In this document: positions 34,745 to 42,234 of the stretch, piece after piece
Position numbering within the stretch: the first letter of the stretch is position 1
Layout: the number at the start of each line of letters is the position of its first letter
Assembly (NCBI GenBank): GCA_022842245.1
Contig: JALHPZ010000028.1
Span: forward strand, 30,712-94,711
Source of the DNA: Gemmataceae bacterium
GTDB lineage: Bacteria > Planctomycetota > Planctomycetia > Gemmatales > Gemmataceae
Direction: 5' to 3'
DNA: 64,000 bases
Notes under the pieces: model-generated
Seen by the model: only the letters and a program-made list of their open reading frames with translations
What the model was told of the DNA's origin: nothing
The model's database searches: none
Position numbers and translations under genes: made by a program

Positions 34745-35434
34745 CTATTCGCTCCACTCCTCGCCCAGCGCCTGCCGCAGGGCCTGCACGGCGTCGCGCA
34801 AGTCCACCAGCGCCGGGTTCAGTTCGAGTGCCTGCCGGAAGGCCCGCAGGGCCGCGCGGGGCTTGTTCATCTTCAGGTAGCACTGGCCCATGCCGGCCGC
34901 GGCACCGAAGTGGTACGGGTTCATCCGCAGCACGGCCTTGCAGTCGGCGGCGCTGCGTGCGAATTCCCCCCGGCGGAACAGCAGGATCGCCCGCTGGTTG
35001 TACGCCTCGGCGAACTCCGGCGCCTCGCGGATCAGGTCGTCCAGGGCGGCGAGTGTCTGGGCGAAGTCGCCGAGTTGCATCGCCTGCTGGAGGGACCAGC
35101 AGTATTCGGCGTTGTCGCCGCGGTACCAGATTTCCCAGAGCGCGTCTTCGGCGAACTGGCGCACGAGCCAGTCGGAATCCTGGAGAGCGGCGGCGACGGC
35201 GGCATTGGAATCGAGGGTGCCGACGAGGCCGAGCGCGAGGACCGCGGCCTGACGGGCGAGCGGGTCGAAATGGCCGACGAGCCTCTGGAGCGTGCCTTCG
35301 GTGTAGTTGTTCTTGATCGAGTGGCGGAACTCGCGGATCGCGTCCTGCACTCCCGCTTGCCAGAGATCGCGGTCGTCGGTCGGCGACGGCTGCGGCAGCT
35401 TCCGGTAGAACGTGACGATCAGCGGTTCGGGCAC
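34745..35434 (-). CDS. HEAT-repeat plus TPR protein
   Basis: A 229-residue scaffold protein. The first half holds HEAT-like helices (LVGHFDPLARQAAVLALGLVG, ALQDSDWLVRQFAEDALWEIW). The second half has two to three tetratricopeptide repeats (FAEAYNQRAILLFRRGEFARSAADCKAVLRMNP, then GMGQCYLKMNKPRAALRAFRQALELNP). No signal peptide or catalytic residues, so it is probably a cytoplasmic protein-protein adaptor. GTG at 35434 is preferred because GAGGAG lies 6 nt upstream; ATG at 35470 with GAAGG is a reasonable alternative that adds 12 residues. The partner is unknown. Confidence 0.8.
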   Translation of the reverse strand: MPEPLIVTFYRKLPQPSPTDDRDLWQAGVQDAIREFRHSIKNNYTEGTLQRLVGHFDPLARQAAVLALGLVGTLDSNAAVAAALQDSDWLVRQFAEDALWEIWYRGDNAEYCWSLQQAMQLGDFAQTLAALDDLIREAPEFAEAYNQRAILLFRRGEFARSAADCKAVLRMNPYHFGAAAGMGQCYLKMNKPRAALRAFRQALELNPALVDLRDAVQALRQALGEEWSE

Positions 35435-35504
35435 GGCTGGCTCCTCACGGTGTATTCTCGATTTCAACATATTACACCTTCGGAAGCGCGCCACGTCGCG
35501 CATG

Positions 35505-35534
35505 AAAAAAGCCGACCCGCCTTTGCGAGTCGGC
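35505..35534 (-). terminator. Rho-independent terminator of the tricorn protease gene
   Basis: Read on the minus strand, a stem GCCGACTCGC against GCGGGTCGGC (one mismatch) with an AAAG loop is followed by six consecutive T. It begins 37 nt past the stop codon of the tricorn gene. Confidence 0.88.
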
Positions 35535-35570
35535 CCGCATATCCGGCCGTGCGACCGGCGGAACCGGTAA

Positions 35571-38500
35571 TCAGTTTCCCGCGCCCTTCACCGCCGGTGC
35601 CGGGGTCGCGGTCTTCATCGGGGCGGCGGGGGCCGCCATCGGTATCGTCATTGGCGTCGCGGTCTTCGGCGTCTCGGCCGCCGCCACCGGCAACCCCTTC
35701 GCTTTTTTCCAAACCACCACATCCGATTGCACGACCTTCAACGCCTCGCTCAGTTGCGTATCGTGCCCGCGCTTCCAGTCTGCCGCGGTCTGCTCGATCG
35801 CCACGTCGGGTTGCACGCCCTCCTTCTCCATGTTCACGCCCTTGGTCGTGAACACACCGGTGCGCGGCACACGGAAACTCGACCCGTCGATCAGGCGGAT
35901 CTGATACGTCCCGATCACGTGCCCGCCGGTCGCCTGGCCGACCACCTTGCCCAACCCGACGCTGCGGAACGCGTGCGGGAAGATCTCCGCGTCGCTGTAC
36001 GAGCGATTGTTGATGAGCAGGCTCACCGGCTTGACCCACTTCCGGTCGAAGTTCCGCAACACGAGGCCCTCGCCGCCGTTCCGCTGGCGGAAGATGGTGT
36101 GCTCCTTGCCCGTCAGATAGTTGATGACCTGATCGTGGGTGAAACCGCCGCCGTTGAAGCGGACGTCCAGCACGATCGCTTCCTTGTCGAAGTTGTCGGA
36201 ATACAAGGCGCGCACGAATTTCTCCAATCCGGCGTCGTCCATGCCGGGGATGTGGATGTACCCGACCTTGCCACCGCTCTCCTTCGCGACCTGTGCGGCA
36301 TTGCGTTCCACCCAGCGGTCGTACAGCAACTCGCCGATCCGGTCGCGGTTCTCGGCTTTGATTTCGATACGCCGCTTGGCCTTCGGATCGGCGGGGTTCG
36401 CGGACACATCCACGAGCACGACTTCGCCGGCCTTGCTGTTGAGCAGTTTGGCGAGGTTCGTCTTCGCGGTGATTTCCTCGCGGTCGAGGGCGAGCACGAT
36501 GTCGCCGGGCTTCAGGCCGAGGCCGCGCTTGTCCGCCGGACCGCGTTTGAGGATTTCCGCGATCTTGAGGCCCGGCCCCTTGTGCGTTTCGTCGAACAGC
36601 AGGCCGAGGTCGGCCGTCTGCTCCTCGGCGACGGGCAACCGGCCGGAGATGCCGAGGTGCGAGGCGTTCAGTTCGCCGAGCATCAAGCTGACGAGCGAAT
36701 ACAGGTCTTCCCTCTGGGCAACGTGCGGCACGAGTTCCGCGTATTTCTGCCGGACCTTCTTCCAATCCGTGCCGTGGTGCCCGGCATCGTAGAAATAGTC
36801 GCTGAGCGTCCGCCAGGCCTGGGCGTACATCTCGGCGAACTCCTCGTCGCGCTGGATGGTCAGCTTGGCGGAGAAGGGCACCTTGAGCGGGTCGTTCGCC
36901 GTGCCGCCGCCGAACACGGCGCTGGCGAGCGGGCTGGACCCGCCGGAGCGAACGCCGCGGAGTTCGCCCGATCCGTTGAGGAACCAGATCATGCCGCCGG
37001 CGCGCTTGGACCAGCGGATTCCCCGCGGGGACTGGTTGCCGGTGGTGACGCGGTTGAGGCTGCGACCATCGGAACTGGCCACCCAGAGGTCGTCGCCGTT
37101 ATTGATGGCGCGGAAGGCCACTTGCGTGCCGTCCGGCGAGATCGCTCCGCCCTCGGCCGCGATGCCCCCGGCGTTCGCCACCCGCAGGTGCACGTCGTCC
37201 CAGTCGATGTCGGCATTTCGGCCAGGCGTGCTGCCGTCGGCCGTCGGCTTGAACAGCGAGACCACGCGCATCGCGTACGTCCCGCGGCGCTGGCCGAGGA
37301 ACGCGATCTTCCCGCCCGTGTTGCTCCAGGTCACATCACCGTTGTACGTTGCGTATCGCGACAGGTTCTTCGCCGGGAACGATCCATCCAGCGCGTGCAC
37401 GAAGACCTCGCTGGCGAACGAGCCGTCCATCCGAGCATAGGCGATGTACTTGCCGTCCGGCGACCAGTCGTAGTCCATCACTTGCACGTCGCCGATCACC
37501 ACCTTCTGATCCTTCCCGTCCGGCTTCATGCTCCAGAGCTTGCCACCCCGAATGAAGGTGACCAGGTCGCCCTTCGGCGAGAAGGTAATCGCCGTCTCTT
37601 CTTCGATCGAATCGGTCAGGCGCGTCGTCTTGAACTTGTGGGCCTTCGTCAGTTCCGGATGTTCGACGTCGTCCGGCTCAAGCTTGTAGAGGTCGACCAC
37701 GCCGGTACGGTCGGACGCGAAGACAATGCTCTTGCCGTCGGGCGCCCACGTCGGGGCGGAATCGAATGCGGGGTGGTCCGTCAGGCGCGTCGCCTTGCCG
37801 CCGCCGGGCACCTTCGTCAGGAACAGTTCGCCATGCACGACCACGACGGCGTGCGACTCGTCCGGCGAGAGCGCGAACTCCGTGGCATCCCGCGTGAACG
37901 TGACCGTCCGCTCGGTATTCTGCTTGTCGTCGGCATGAACCTCGATCGCGAGCTTCCGATTCTGGCCGGTCTTCGTGTTCACCACAAACAGGTCCGCCCC
38001 GCATTCGTACACGATCCATTCGCTGTTGCCGCTGATCCGCGCCCGGCGGACAAACTCGTCGGAGTGATTCGTCAACGGTTTCGGCGCGCCGACGGCCAAC
38101 GATGCCGAATCGGGCTGCACAGATTGCGCCACGATGTTCGCGATGCCTGGTTTGGCCGGCGATTCGCCGACGTAGTACAGCGTCTGGCCGTCGGGCGACC
38201 ACATCGGCGACGTATCCTGGCCGTTGAAGCGAGTCAGTTGGCGGGGGTTTTCGCCGTCGGCGTTGGCGATCCAGAGGTCGTCGTTGGACGAGCCGCGATA
38301 GCCCTTGCGGTACCAGAGGCCGGGGCCGCGGACGAACGCGACGTGCTTGCCCGTGGGGGCGAAATACGCTTCCTTCCCCTCGAAGAGGTTCAGCCGCGTC
38401 TCCTGGCCGCCGTCGACGGGTACGGTGAAAACCTCGGCATTGCTGGGGTACGCCGGCGAGCGCGTGGAGGAGAAGACGATGTTCTTGCCGTCCGGCGACC

Positions 38501-38843
38501 AGCCAGTGACGGTGTCGTGGCCGCTATCGAAGGTGAGGCGCTTCGGCTTGCCGCCGTGGATCGGCGTGACAAAGACGTCGTAGCTGCCGTGGCGATTGGA
38601 GGAAAAAGCGATCTGCCGTCCGTCGGGGCTGATGCAAGGCCAGAGGTCGTGCGCCTCGTGCATGGTGACGGGCCGCGCGACGCCGCCGATCGCCTCGACG
38701 GTCCAGATGTCGCCGAGGTAGCTGAACACGACGAGTTTGCCGTCGGGCGAAATGTCCGGTGTGCGGGCGAACTTGATCGGCTCTTGGGCCGCGAGCGGGA
38801 GCGCGACGAGCGCGGCGAGGGCCGCGAGGGTGGTGCGGAACAT
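35571..38843 (-). CDS. Exported tricorn-type protease (S41 family)
   Basis: A 1090-residue tricorn protease homologue, a large S41 serine peptidase. The signal peptide MFRTTLAALAALVALPLAAQ shows that this copy acts outside the cytoplasm, unlike archaeal tricorn. Two WD40-like propellers (repeats of the DISPDGKLVVFSYLGDIW and WSPDGKNIVFSS type) fill about residues 25-620. A helical C1 region and a PDZ domain (GLKPGDIVLALDREEI) follow. The core has GYIHIPGMDDAGLEKF and the catalytic Ser950 in NNRSYSDAEIFPHAF. The last ~40 residues are Ala/Pro/Thr-rich and probably disordered. A terminator follows the gene. It probably degrades peptides in the periplasm. Confidence 0.93.
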   Translation of the reverse strand: MFRTTLAALAALVALPLAAQEPIKFARTPDISPDGKLVVFSYLGDIWTVEAIGGVARPVTMHEAHDLWPCISPDGRQIAFSSNRHGSYDVFVTPIHGGKPKRLTFDSGHDTVTGWSPDGKNIVFSSTRSPAYPSNAEVFTVPVDGGQETRLNLFEGKEAYFAPTGKHVAFVRGPGLWYRKGYRGSSNDDLWIANADGENPRQLTRFNGQDTSPMWSPDGQTLYYVGESPAKPGIANIVAQSVQPDSASLAVGAPKPLTNHSDEFVRRARISGNSEWIVYECGADLFVVNTKTGQNRKLAIEVHADDKQNTERTVTFTRDATEFALSPDESHAVVVVHGELFLTKVPGGGKATRLTDHPAFDSAPTWAPDGKSIVFASDRTGVVDLYKLEPDDVEHPELTKAHKFKTTRLTDSIEEETAITFSPKGDLVTFIRGGKLWSMKPDGKDQKVVIGDVQVMDYDWSPDGKYIAYARMDGSFASEVFVHALDGSFPAKNLSRYATYNGDVTWSNTGGKIAFLGQRRGTYAMRVVSLFKPTADGSTPGRNADIDWDDVHLRVANAGGIAAEGGAISPDGTQVAFRAINNGDDLWVASSDGRSLNRVTTGNQSPRGIRWSKRAGGMIWFLNGSGELRGVRSGGSSPLASAVFGGGTANDPLKVPFSAKLTIQRDEEFAEMYAQAWRTLSDYFYDAGHHGTDWKKVRQKYAELVPHVAQREDLYSLVSLMLGELNASHLGISGRLPVAEEQTADLGLLFDETHKGPGLKIAEILKRGPADKRGLGLKPGDIVLALDREEITAKTNLAKLLNSKAGEVVLVDVSANPADPKAKRRIEIKAENRDRIGELLYDRWVERNAAQVAKESGGKVGYIHIPGMDDAGLEKFVRALYSDNFDKEAIVLDVRFNGGGFTHDQVINYLTGKEHTIFRQRNGGEGLVLRNFDRKWVKPVSLLINNRSYSDAEIFPHAFRSVGLGKVVGQATGGHVIGTYQIRLIDGSSFRVPRTGVFTTKGVNMEKEGVQPDVAIEQTAADWKRGHDTQLSEALKVVQSDVVVWKKAKGLPVAAAETPKTATPMTIPMAAPAAPMKTATPAPAVKGAGN

Positions 38844-38989
38844 GGAAGGTGAAACCCGGGTGAAGATTCGGGGCGCGGGGCGGGAGAGCCGTCAATCTTT
38901 CTCCAGCTTAACGGCCGGTGCGGGGGAATGCAAAAGCGTTCGCCGCACCGTACCCCATCAGACGAGCGGACCACACGGAATAAACGGAA

Positions 38990-39046
38990 TCAGCCGACCT
39001 TCGACATGATCTCCGAGTTCGTGAACACCATCATCCACGGGCGGAC
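38990..39046 (-). pseudogene. Remnant of a YCII-family gene 3' end
   Basis: The last 18 codons of a YCII-like reading frame survive here (VRPWMMVFTNSEIMSKVG then stop), next to the membrane-protein gene. They match the end of the intact YCII gene (VRPWKMVFTNPDLMTKVG, stop at 39417) at 14 of 18 positions, and the DNA is similarly alike. No upstream part of the copy is present, because the membrane-protein gene lies where it would have been. Confidence 0.8.
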
Positions 39047-39057
39047 CGACGATTTCT

Positions 39058-39465
39058 CTACTTCGAATAGTCGACACTCAATTTTGTGATGTGCCAAGGA
39101 GCAAGAATCCACGTACGTCGTGCATGGACTGTCACGTTTCGTTCTCGTTGCTCTGCATCGAGATCGTGGAACTGGATACGGACTTCCGTCCCGCCCCAGG
39201 CATCAGACTCTTGGACGAAATCACCAAAGTATCCCTTCAAGTTGTAACCCATCGATTTCAGGTCGGCACGGATAGCACTGGCGGCGTCAGAAATCGGGAA
39301 AAAGTCGAGCCCGAGACAGATTCGGACATAGAGAAGCGCGATCAACGACAACGCAACAACGGCGACGACGAACCGCTTCCCATATCGCCAGAACCGATTT
39401 GAGTCGCGGTTCGTGACTACCCGACCTTGGTCATCAAGTCGGGATTCGTGAACACCATCTTCCAC
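39058..39465 (-). CDS. Small single-helix membrane protein, unknown
   Basis: A 135-residue protein of no family I recognise. One membrane helix (FVVAVVALSLIALLYVRICL) lies near residues 31-50, followed by a soluble domain that includes AIRADLKSMGYNLKGYFGDF and ends APWHITKLSVDYSK. The helix is preceded by several basic residues, so the C-terminal domain is probably outside the cytoplasm. No ATG is available. GTG at 39465 is proposed because GGGAGG lies 7 nt upstream; it places the start 49 nt inside the end of the YCII gene, implying translational coupling. The sequence after its stop is the YCII remnant, so the gene may have been inserted between two YCII copies. Confidence 0.6.
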   Translation of the reverse strand: MEDGVHESRLDDQGRVVTNRDSNRFWRYGKRFVVAVVALSLIALLYVRICLGLDFFPISDAASAIRADLKSMGYNLKGYFGDFVQESDAWGGTEVRIQFHDLDAEQRERNVTVHARRTWILAPWHITKLSVDYSK

Positions 39466-39710
39466 GGGCGGACCTCCCACTTCACGAACACGCCGCCGTC
39501 GTGGAACGGGTCGGCGCGAATCAACTTCTCCGCATCCTCCAGAGACTCGGCTTCGTAGACGATCAGCGCCCCGTAGCCGTCGGTGAACGGCCCGGAGCAG
39601 GCGAGCTGCCCGTTCGCGAGCAGCGAATTGAGGTACTCGCGGTGCTTCGGGCGGATGGAGTCGATCTTCGCGGCATCGCGAATGTACTCGATCACGGCGG
39701 CGTACTTCAT
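39417..39710 (-). CDS. YCII-family (YciI-like) protein
   Basis: A 97-residue protein of the YCII superfamily, small alpha/beta dimers related to muconolactone isomerase. It begins MKYAAVIEYIRD and contains RPKHREYLNSLLANGQLACSGPFTD, the conserved His with the GPF segment, then EDAEKLIRADPFHDGGVF. The start at 39710 has AAGGA upstream. Function in the family is mostly unknown. Its last 49 nt overlap the proposed start of the downstream membrane-protein gene. A truncated duplicate of its 3' end lies at 38990. Confidence 0.88.
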   Translation of the reverse strand: MKYAAVIEYIRDAAKIDSIRPKHREYLNSLLANGQLACSGPFTDGYGALIVYEAESLEDAEKLIRADPFHDGGVFVKWEVRPWKMVFTNPDLMTKVG

Positions 39711-39754
39711 GGGCGATCCTTGATTCGATGAGTAATAATTCGTTTCGTGGTTTT

Positions 39755-39945
39755 CGGCCCCGGATGGGGCCGCGGGTTGTAGCCACGGGTGGAGCGAAGC
39801 GCTACCCGTGGTGATCGTCGATTGTTTTTCGCCCCGGCAGGAGCGACGGAATGCGTCCCTCGACCCCTCCGGGTCGTCGATTCCATTGGGCTTCCACGGG
39901 TTCCGCTTCGCTCCACCCGTGGCTACATTCCGACGTCCCTCCGGG
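39755..39945. repeat. Palindromic intergenic repeat, copy B
   Basis: The 33-nt arms at 39779-39811 and 39894-39926 are inverted repeats with two adjacent mismatches. They match copy A at 21384-21585 except mainly for GCGAAGCG where copy A has GCGCAGCG. The partner arm changes with it (CGCTTCGC against CGCTGCGC), so the pairing is preserved. Small GC hairpins flank it on the left (GGCCCCGGATGGGGCC). It lies between two minus-strand genes, YCII and PurU. Confidence 0.85.
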
Positions 39946-39973
39946 ACACAATACCAAATTCCAAGCGACACTC

Positions 39974-40828
39974 TCAATCGAAGACGACAGTCTTGTGACC
40001 GTAGACGAGCACGCGGTGGTCCAAGTGCCAGCGGACGGCCTTCGACAGTACGGAGCGCTCCATGTCGCGCCCCTTCTCCAGCAGGTCGTCGATCGTGTCG
40101 CGGTGCGAGACGCGCACCACGTCCTGCTCGATGATCGGCCCCTCGTCCAGGTCGTCCGTCACGTAGTGGCTCGTCGCGCCGATGAGTTTCACGCCGCGCT
40201 CGAAGGCGCGGTGGTACGGCTTCGCCCCGACGAACGCCGGCAGAAACGAGTGGTGGACGTTGATGATCCGGTGCGGGTACGCGGCCACGAACGCCGGCGA
40301 GAGCACCTGCATATAGCGGGCGAGCACGACGAGGTCGATGCCGTACTCCTTCAGGAGCGCGAGCTGCCGCGCCTCGCCCTCGGCCTTCTTCCCCGGCTCG
40401 ATCGGCAGGACATGGAACGGAATGCCGTGGAAGTCCGCCCACCGCTTCGCGTCCGGGTGGTTCGACACGATGAGCGGAATCTCGCACGCCAGCTCGCCGC
40501 TCTGGTGCCGGTACAGAAGGTCCACGAGGCAGTGATCGAACTTCGAGACGAAGATGGCGAGGCGGTGCGGCGTGTCGGAGCGCTCGAGCCGCCATCGCAG
40601 GGAGTAGCGCGTGGCCAGCGGTTCAAATAGCCGGGTGAAGTCGGCGAGATCGAAGTCGAAGCCCGTGAGGTCCCACTCGACTCGCATCAGGAAGATGTTC
40701 CGCTCCGGGTCCTGGTGCTGGTCGGCGTGGAGGATGTTGGCGTTGTGCTTGTAGAGGAACTCGCCGATGGCCGCGACGAGGCCTTTGCGGTCCGGGCAGT
40801 CGACGAGGAGGATCGCGGTGTTCTTCAT
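39974..40828 (-). CDS. purU: Formyltetrahydrofolate deformylase
   Basis: A 284-residue enzyme that hydrolyses 10-formyltetrahydrofolate to formate and tetrahydrofolate. The N-terminal ACT-like domain (AILLVDCPDRKGLVAAIGEFLYKHNANI) distinguishes PurU from glycinamide formyltransferase. The catalytic formyl-transferase fold follows: LIVSNHPDAKRWAD, LARYMQVLSPAF, INVHHSFLPAFVGAKPYHRA (Asn-His pair) and GATSHYVTDDLDEGPIIEQD (catalytic Asp). The start at 40828 overlaps the stop of the cyclo-ligase gene by ATGA, so both are made from one transcript. Together they tune the pool of formylated folates. Gene start and function are both well supported. Confidence 0.95.
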   Translation of the reverse strand: MKNTAILLVDCPDRKGLVAAIGEFLYKHNANILHADQHQDPERNIFLMRVEWDLTGFDFDLADFTRLFEPLATRYSLRWRLERSDTPHRLAIFVSKFDHCLVDLLYRHQSGELACEIPLIVSNHPDAKRWADFHGIPFHVLPIEPGKKAEGEARQLALLKEYGIDLVVLARYMQVLSPAFVAAYPHRIINVHHSFLPAFVGAKPYHRAFERGVKLIGATSHYVTDDLDEGPIIEQDVVRVSHRDTIDDLLEKGRDMERSVLSKAVRWHLDHRVLVYGHKTVVFD

Positions 40829-41445
40829 GCCTTCGCCGTCCGTCCGATTCCCACGATTTCGCGGGTTTCGGTCAGCACCTTGTCCATGAACACGTCGTGT
40901 GCGGAGACGGGAATCTCGTCGAAGATCTGGCAATCGAAAGCGATCGCCACGAGCGGAGCATCGGGCCGGACACGCGCCAATAACCGATCGTAGTAGCCCT
41001 TCCCCTGCCCCATGCGGCCGCCCTTCGGGTCGAACGCCGTGCCGGGCACCATCACGAGGTCGAGGTCTTCGGGGCGCACGATCTTGTTCGGCAGCGTCCG
41101 CAACTCGGCCTTCGGTTCGAGGATCTTGTAGGCCCCTTCCACCAGCTCGCTCATGTCTTCAAGCAGGAACAGTTCGAGCTCGTTCGTTTCGACGATGCAG
41201 TACGGCACGACGATCCGCTTGCCGCCGGCGAGGGCTTCGGGCAGGCTGTGCCGGGTACGGACTTCGCTGCCGGCGTCGACGTAGAAGAGCACGGTTTTCG
41301 CGGCGGCGTACTCCGGCAGCGCCATGAACTTCGCGACGATCCCTTTGCTGATTTCGTCCTTGTTCTTCTGGGCAACCCGGTTTTTGCGGGCCTGTTCGCG
41401 GAGGGCGGCTTTGGGCGATGGGGGCGCTTCGATCGTCGTCGTCAC
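40825..41445 (-). CDS. 5-formyltetrahydrofolate cyclo-ligase
   Basis: A 206-residue enzyme converting 5-formyltetrahydrofolate plus ATP to 5,10-methenyltetrahydrofolate. Family features are the N-terminal basic helix ALREQARKNR, VLFYVDAGSEVRT, the ligand segment IVVPYCI, and the phosphate-binding loop GGRMGQGKGYYDRLL near residues 140-155. GTG at 41445 is the start and has GAGG 7 nt upstream. First gene of a two-gene folate operon with purU (ATGA overlap). Cytoplasmic. Confidence 0.93.
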   Translation of the reverse strand: MTTTIEAPPSPKAALREQARKNRVAQKNKDEISKGIVAKFMALPEYAAAKTVLFYVDAGSEVRTRHSLPEALAGGKRIVVPYCIVETNELELFLLEDMSELVEGAYKILEPKAELRTLPNKIVRPEDLDLVMVPGTAFDPKGGRMGQGKGYYDRLLARVRPDAPLVAIAFDCQIFDEIPVSAHDVFMDKVLTETREIVGIGRTAKA

Positions 41446-41476
41446 GGTGGTGCCTCGCGGTGGTAGAGATGTCAGT

Positions 41477-41892
41477 TTAGGAACGGGGCGCGGCGATGAC
41501 GCCTTCTTCGATCAGTTCATTGCGGAGGACCACCAGGAGTGGATCGTTCATGGCCAGAACCTCGACGGTGACTCGCCCGATCGGCGTGCGACCGACGATG
41601 CGCGGACCGTCCCACGCGAAGTGATAATCCCAACGATGGCGGCGCGGATGGAACAATCGCACGTGCGGGCACGTGATCGAACTCGATCAATGCCACAAAG
41701 TTTCGGCACTTTGTGCTTGTTGCAGTGGAGGCACGTGAAGGCGAGATTCCCCATCGCATCTGTTCCGCCGTGCTGGCTCGGAATGATATGCTCGACCTCG
41801 AAGGGAATCCGGACCGGATCGGCGGGCAACGGGCAGTATTCGCAACGGCCGTTCGCCCGACGGCGAATGGATTCGATCGTCGCGCGGTTCAA
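41477..41892 (-). pseudogene. HNH endonuclease, frameshifted
   Basis: An HNH nuclease of a type common in planctomycetes and cyanobacteria, here split over two frames. The first frame carries the Cys-His metal-binding part (GRCEYCPLPADPVRIPFEVEH, then CLHCNKHK). The second frame carries the usual continuation RLFHPRRHRWDYHFAWDG and GRTPIGRVTVEVLAMNDP. The switch falls between about 41650 and 41700 and needs one net indel (a 1-nt loss or 2-nt gain). The HNH motif and the C-terminal half are otherwise well conserved, so the damage is recent or is a sequencing error. Translation would start at TTG 41892, overlapping the TGA of the preceding gene (TTGA). Confidence 0.8.
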
Positions 41893-42185
41893 ACGGATTT
41901 CCGGCTTTTGGATGGCGATTTCAAGGTCTTCCTGGCTCGCGACTGCAGGATCGAGAGCATCGTGCCGATTCGAACGTAGTTGTCCAGTTCGCGCAACTCG
42001 CCGGCGTCGATCTCGCCCTTTCGATTCTTGTCCCGCAGTTCCCGCATGCGCGATTCATCGTTTGGGGACCATTCAAGCTCGAGAAGATGCCGCGCGAGTG
42101 TCGGGGAGAGTTTCCGCGCATCCCACAGACGGAGGAACATCGCGGTATCGGATGTCGGTTCCAACGGGAGATTCACGGCGACCAT
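41889..42185 (-). CDS. Small protein preceding an HNH endonuclease
   Basis: A 98-residue soluble protein starting MVAVNLPLEPTSDTAMFLRL. It contains LSPTLARHLLELEWSPNDESRMRELRDKNR, a helical pattern, and a very basic tail (RARKTLKSPSKSRKSV). As far as I recall, similar small proteins occur next to HNH nucleases in other planctomycetes, but I have no functional name for them. Its stop overlaps the start of the frameshifted nuclease, so the two were translationally coupled. Possible roles are an inhibitor or partner of the nuclease, or part of a mobile intron-like unit; neither is shown by the sequence. Confidence 0.7.
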   Translation of the reverse strand: MVAVNLPLEPTSDTAMFLRLWDARKLSPTLARHLLELEWSPNDESRMRELRDKNRKGEIDAGELRELDNYVRIGTMLSILQSRARKTLKSPSKSRKSV

Positions 42186-42234
42186 GATTATCGACCTCCT
42201 GCTTCCATTCATCGTACCAGATGCCCGTTACGGG

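Noticed and set aside
39058..39786. A 242-residue protein beginning at 39786
   Set aside because: Its N-terminal half is the antisense-like frame of the repeat and the YCII gene. Only the last part has a helix and normal composition, so the start at 39465 is preferred.
41477..41892. Programmed frameshifting in the HNH gene
   Set aside because: No slippery heptamer or clear downstream stimulator was seen, and mutation or sequencing error is a simpler explanation.
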